Of a DNA stretch of 64,000 nucleotides, positions 60,171 through 64,000 are shown piece after piece. This DNA comes from Excoecaria cochinchinensis (Eukaryota; Streptophyta; Magnoliopsida; Malpighiales; Euphorbiaceae). The position numbers and the translations under genes are program-made. How positions within the stretch are numbered: position 1 is the first letter of the stretch; each line of letters starts with the position of its first letter. A model generated the notes under the pieces. The model saw only the letters and a list, made by a program, of their open reading frames with translations. It did no database searches and was not told the DNA's origin. Location of the stretch: positions 3,846,001-3,910,000 of the forward strand of contig CANTUQ010000078.1 of the NCBI GenBank assembly GCA_947683425.1. Reading direction: 5' to 3'.

Positions 60171-60320
60171 AAAGGACTTAAGTGTAAATAAGGCATAGTT
60201 AAAGGACCTAAGTGTAAATATGGCATAGTTAAAGGACCCAAGTGTAAATATGCTATAATATAAGGACCTAATTGTAATTGTACCATAGTTAAGGGACCTA
60301 AATGCAAATAGGTAATTTTA
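60171..60320 (+). repeat. five-copy 30-bp tandem repeat
   Basis: AAAGGACCTAAGTGTAAATA-like units start at 60171, 60201, 60231, 60261 and 60291, an exact 30-bp period. Confidence 0.9.
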
Positions 60321-60640
60321 TATATGTATATGTCCTTAAATGAGTGACTTAATTGACATTAAGAATATTATTGCATGATCGATAATAAAATAAGGATAAT
60401 AACAAGTTAACTAATGGTATTAATGTATATAAGTGGAAAGTGAAGGGTAAAACGGTAAATTGATAATAGAAATGTAAATTAAAGGATTAAAATATAATTG
60501 ACAGATAATATGAATGTTAATTGAATAATAAAATCTTAATGGGGAATCAATGATTTAATAAAAAGAATAATAGTAGTGTTAATGTTATGCTAGTGTAAAT
60601 AATGATAATAGAAATTAATGTTAACAATGAAAATAATAAG

Positions 60641-63278
60641 TGTGACGCGCGCCGGATCCCCGCGGCCACCCATGGGACCGCCCGCTTGAGGGCGATCGGG
60701 GCATTTGTGGGTCCGTTGACAGCTTGCAATAAATCGCAAGTGCGTCTATGTTGGGCAACAAGGAGATTTCATGGAGTCGCCACCCAATAGAACATTGGAA
60801 AAGTTTCTCTCGCCTCGGAGAGTCTAAGACTGCGCTTAGTATCCATTTTGGGCCAGCCAAAGGGGTCTTGGAAGGTAAACCTCTCGCCCTAAGGAGCCTA
60901 GGATTAACGTCAAAGTCTCGTGACACAAAAAGGTGTCTTGGAGGGTAAACCTCTCGCCTCTTTGAGCCCAAAGACCAGAGTGAGTTCGGGACTTCTCATT
61001 TATTCATACCTTGGTTAAGTTTATAGTTGAGTTTTGAATTTATTATTTCATCCCATTTCACATACATTTAATGCAATTAATTAAAGCGCACAACATACAT
61101 TTAAGAAAAAGCGGTAAAAGCATAAGTAAAATAAAGCACATGTAAAAATATTATAATAAAACTAAGGGCGGAATACAACCCCCATTGTAAATAAAATATA
61201 GATCATGCATAAATCGAGATATTCATTAATGGTGAGGACATTGGTCCTCGCATGCATATTATTATGAAACAATTTTTATGTGATGATTTTGGATGGAGAA
61301 AATTGAGACATTGGTCCCATTTTTATTTAGAAAAAATACCAAGTTAATTAATAAAAATGGTTTAATGACTTTCTTTCTAGCGGGCCTAAATAAACAATTT
61401 TACAAGAAAATTATATGGCAAAAATAAATAGGAAAAAGCCAAATAAATAAAATATTACAAATAAAGAAAAGTAAATATTCCGAGCGAGCCTTTTGGACCT
61501 CCCCGTGTTCTCGTGAAAACGCCCAATCAAAAAATGAGTTTAGACATAAAAAAATAAAATACAAATAAAATAATGTTAGTAATTAAATCAATTAAATCAA
61601 TTAAACATACAAAATAATGAATAACAAATTAAAATAAAATAAGATGATATGAAAAGAATGATAATGGAATCAAAATGTTAAGAAACCAAAATAATGAGAA
61701 ACATGCATTATATATGTGATAAATAATTAAATGATGTGATGAAAATAAAATAAAATATGTTAATTAATTAGTACATGAAAATATACACATGATGAAAATA
61801 ATGATGAAAAGTGAAAAATAATAAATGAATAAATAAACAAATCATAATAAATCAATCATGTAACAATGATAAAAAGAATAATAAAAATTAGTAAACAAAT
61901 GAATGATGAAAATAATAATGATATATAACAAGGTTAATTGATGTGTTCATAATTAATATAAACTATTTACATGGCAAAAATGATTAATAAAAATTAATTA
62001 TTTGCATGTTAAAAATAATTAGGAATCAAAATAAATTAAATTATTTACATGTTAGGAATTAAAAGAAAACAATATTCACATAAATAAAAATCAAATCATA
62101 TATAAACAATTGAATGGAACAAATATAAAATCAATACAACAAATGAATAGATGAAAACAATAAATAAATCAATAAAACAATAAAATATACATGAATAAAT
62201 TAAATAAAAATAAAATAGAAATTGAGCCTAGAATATTTACCCTCAGAGTATTGGATTTGATGAATAAAAAGTGACGATTTTTCGAAAAATTGCTTGAAAA
62301 AATAATTTAGCAATAAACTTAATTCTCTTTGTTTATGGAGAAAAACAAAGGAATTGATTTGTATGCTTAAGATTGAAAAGAAATTGATTTCAAAGTGATG
62401 ATTAATTTCTTGTATTTATGGAGGAAAAACAAAGAAATTAATTGGAATAATTAAGAATTGAAAATTGATTTTTTCAATTCCAATTAAACCTTTTTAATTA
62501 AAAGATAAATCTAAAATCTTTGAAGAGAAAATAGAAGAAGAAGAATTCTGGAAATTTTTGGTCTAAAAAGAATGTGGAGGCTCCCTTGATTTCATCATAA
62601 AGTCTTTATAAAAATAAAATAGGTTGCCCTAATTTAATTAAGGAAAACAAATCTATTTTAACACAAAATTCTTTTATTTTTAATGATAAAATCAAGTTTT
62701 ATTAATTAATTATCTGAAAAAATATTTTAGAATTTAATTTGAACTCAAAAACCCAAAAAAAATGGGATAAAAAACGGATTTTTGGGTGAACAAATCGGAA
62801 AAAGGGCTGAAAAATCGGAAAAGAGGGTATCAGACCCTATAGCGACGGCCAGGGGAGGAGAGACGCCCGTCGCTATAGAGCGACGGGCTTCACGCAGCTA
62901 GGCTGAGCGAAATCCGCGCGGTGCGGCGCGCAGTGCGCACAACGCTGCTCGTCGCTTTTTAGCGACGCGCGGCATTGGCGACTCGCAGCGCCCAGCGCGT
63001 TGGGCGCCCTCTAGCAGGGCGCCAGCGCGCTGCCGCGCCCGACACTCGCGATCCGAAAAACTTTTTTTTTTAAATTTTAAATTGACTAAAAATACTATAA
63101 TTTTAAGCCATCATTTTTCAAAATTAATTTTTTAAATATTTTTTATTATTTTCTAATTTTTCACTCTAAAATGCAAATTTGACGAGAAAGCCATCACTTT
63201 TAACCTTTTAAGCCTGTGAAGGCAATTATCATCATTGGGTAACTTCGATCTAGGCTGACTCAGGACCCGGTGTCTACA
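60641..63278 (-). repeat. 3' LTR of a second Tat/Ogre-like element
   Basis: On the minus strand it starts TGTAGACACCGGGTCCTGAG at 63278 and ends GCGCGTCACA at 60641, the same ends as the 1684-4444 element. Just upstream on the minus strand lies the polypurine tract (CTAAACTGGGGGCAAC, 63294-63279), so this is the 3' LTR and the element body extends beyond the right window edge. A GC-rich island with palindromes lies at 62830-63055. TTGGAGGGTAAACCTCTCGCC-like repeats occur at 60870-60960. Confidence 0.8.
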
Positions 63279-64000
63279 GTTGCCCCCAGTTTAGGGGAAT
63301 TTAGTACACTAGTGTCTAGGTGAGCCTAAACTCAAAGAAGAAAAGGAAAGAGACAAGTACCTGAGTCAGCCGTCTTTCCGAACTGGAGAATTCTGAGATG
63401 GTGGTTATTATCATGGTGTGTTTTTGTTTGTTGAAGCAGTGCTATCTGTGAGCCCTTCGGTTGATTGCCCCCTGAGAGGTCTTCGGTTCATCGATCGTTT
63501 GCCCCCTGAGAGGCCTTCAGTTTGCTGCTCCCTGAGAAGTCTTCGGTTTATTGATCATTTGCCCCCTGAGAGGTCTTCCGTTCATTGCCCGTTTGCCCCC
63601 TGAGAGGTCTTCGATTTGCTGCTCCCTGAGAAGTCTTTGGTTGATTGCCCCCTGAGAGGTCTTCAATTTGCTGCTCCCTGAGAAGTTTTTGGTTGATTGC
63701 CCGCTGAGAGGTCTTCAATTTGCTGCTCCCTGAGAAGTCTTTGGTTGATTGCCCCCTGAGAGGTCTTCAATTTACTGCTCCCTGAGAAGACTTTGGTTGA
63801 TTGCCCCCCTGAGAGGTCTTTGATTTACTGCTCCCTGAGAAGTCTTTGATTTATTGCCCCCTGAGAGGTCTTCGATTTACTGCTCCCTGAGAAGTCTTTG
63901 ATTTATTACCCCCTGAGAGGTCTTCGATTTACTGCTCCCTGAGAAGTCTTTGATTTGCTGCTCCCTGAGAAGTCTTTGGTTGATTGCCCCCTGAGAGGTC
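63279..64000 (-). mobile_element. internal 3' region of the second Tat/Ogre-like element
   Basis: Continues the element whose 3' LTR is at 60641-63278. It holds the polypurine tract and, from about 63450, a tandem repeat. No coding domain is visible before the window ends. Confidence 0.7.
63450..64000. repeat. alternating 25-26 bp tandem repeat running off the right edge
   Basis: TGCCCCCTGAGAGGTCTTC and TGCTCCCTGAGAAGTCTTTG units alternate, giving a two-unit period of about 50 bp. More than 20 CCCTGAGA words are present. An ORF at 63418-63603 is a reading of this repeat. Confidence 0.95.

Larger units (their letters stand above)
57674..60640 (+). mobile_element. LTR-like sequence with 5S-like segment, truncated on the right
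   Basis: It begins TGTAATGGCCTAAGTACC and continues without coding sequence to the left edge of the next LTR at 60641. It contains a 5S-rRNA-like block (57778-57838), a possible promoter and leader region (ATATAAATACATATC near 58350, then AAACCCTAGAGAAACC), diverged repeats around TGTTGGCCGAATG (near 58998, 59140, 59283), doublets of GGTGGTCC(C/G)ACAGGGTCC-like words (59656-59720) and a 30-bp tandem repeat (60171-60320). The start is a guess from TG; no duplication or internal region is seen. Confidence 0.45.

Overview
This window is nuclear DNA of a flowering plant, probably a eudicot. It is AT-rich. It contains intron-bearing genes with GT/AG boundaries and plant-type LTR retrotransposons, CACTA and Mutator elements, with no operons or bacterial signals. 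The species cannot be named from the sequence. Only about 9 kb (37.2-46.3 kb) looks like an ordinary gene island; nearly all the rest is nested transposable elements.

Layout. (1) 1-30.6 kb: two related Ty1/copia elements lie head to head, with 5' LTRs at 5216-5595 (minus) and 6236-6725 (plus). Copy A (minus) was entered by a Tat/Ogre-like LTR element, now reduced to 1684-4444 and flanked by GAAAG. Copy B (plus) was entered by a 4.3 kb CACTA element (6757-11031, CTG duplication) that carries a protein-disulfide-isomerase-like exon. Its integrase gene was entered later by a young, nearly full-length Athila-like Ty3 element (15143-28521, TATGA duplication). The copia integrase reading resumes directly after that insertion. 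(2) 31.8-36.4 kb: a Pack-MULE with a perfect 9-bp duplication carries part of a hyccin (FAM126) gene, itself split by a 3.0 kb solo-LTR-like insertion. (3) 37.2-44.8 kb: a five-exon plant gene for a 750-residue protein of unknown function, with a 4.3 kb fourth intron. (4) 45.5-46.3 kb (minus): a bZIP-type gene resembling At4g06598, with an altered basic region. (5) 47.6-55.8 kb: a decayed autonomous-type MULE with about 290-bp inverted ends, split by another solo LTR. (6) 57.4-64 kb: a copia RNase H remnant, an LTR-like sequence with a 5S-rRNA-like internal promoter segment, and the 3' LTR plus internal tandem repeats of a second Tat/Ogre-like element that runs off the right edge.

The most interesting system is the Athila-like element. 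Each LTR carries six 12-bp-arm palindromes at 69-74 bp spacing just before the LTR TATA box. A third array of six at 72-74 bp spacing lies between pol and the third ORF. That array is followed by a pyrimidine-rich leader and a predicted 675-nt intron whose removal would create the ATG of the third ORF (A|TG split across the junction). This suggests a duplicated promoter or enhancer module serving a separately spliced mRNA; it is an inference from sequence and needs transcript data. Other LTR families in the window carry their own unrelated GC-containing palindromes.
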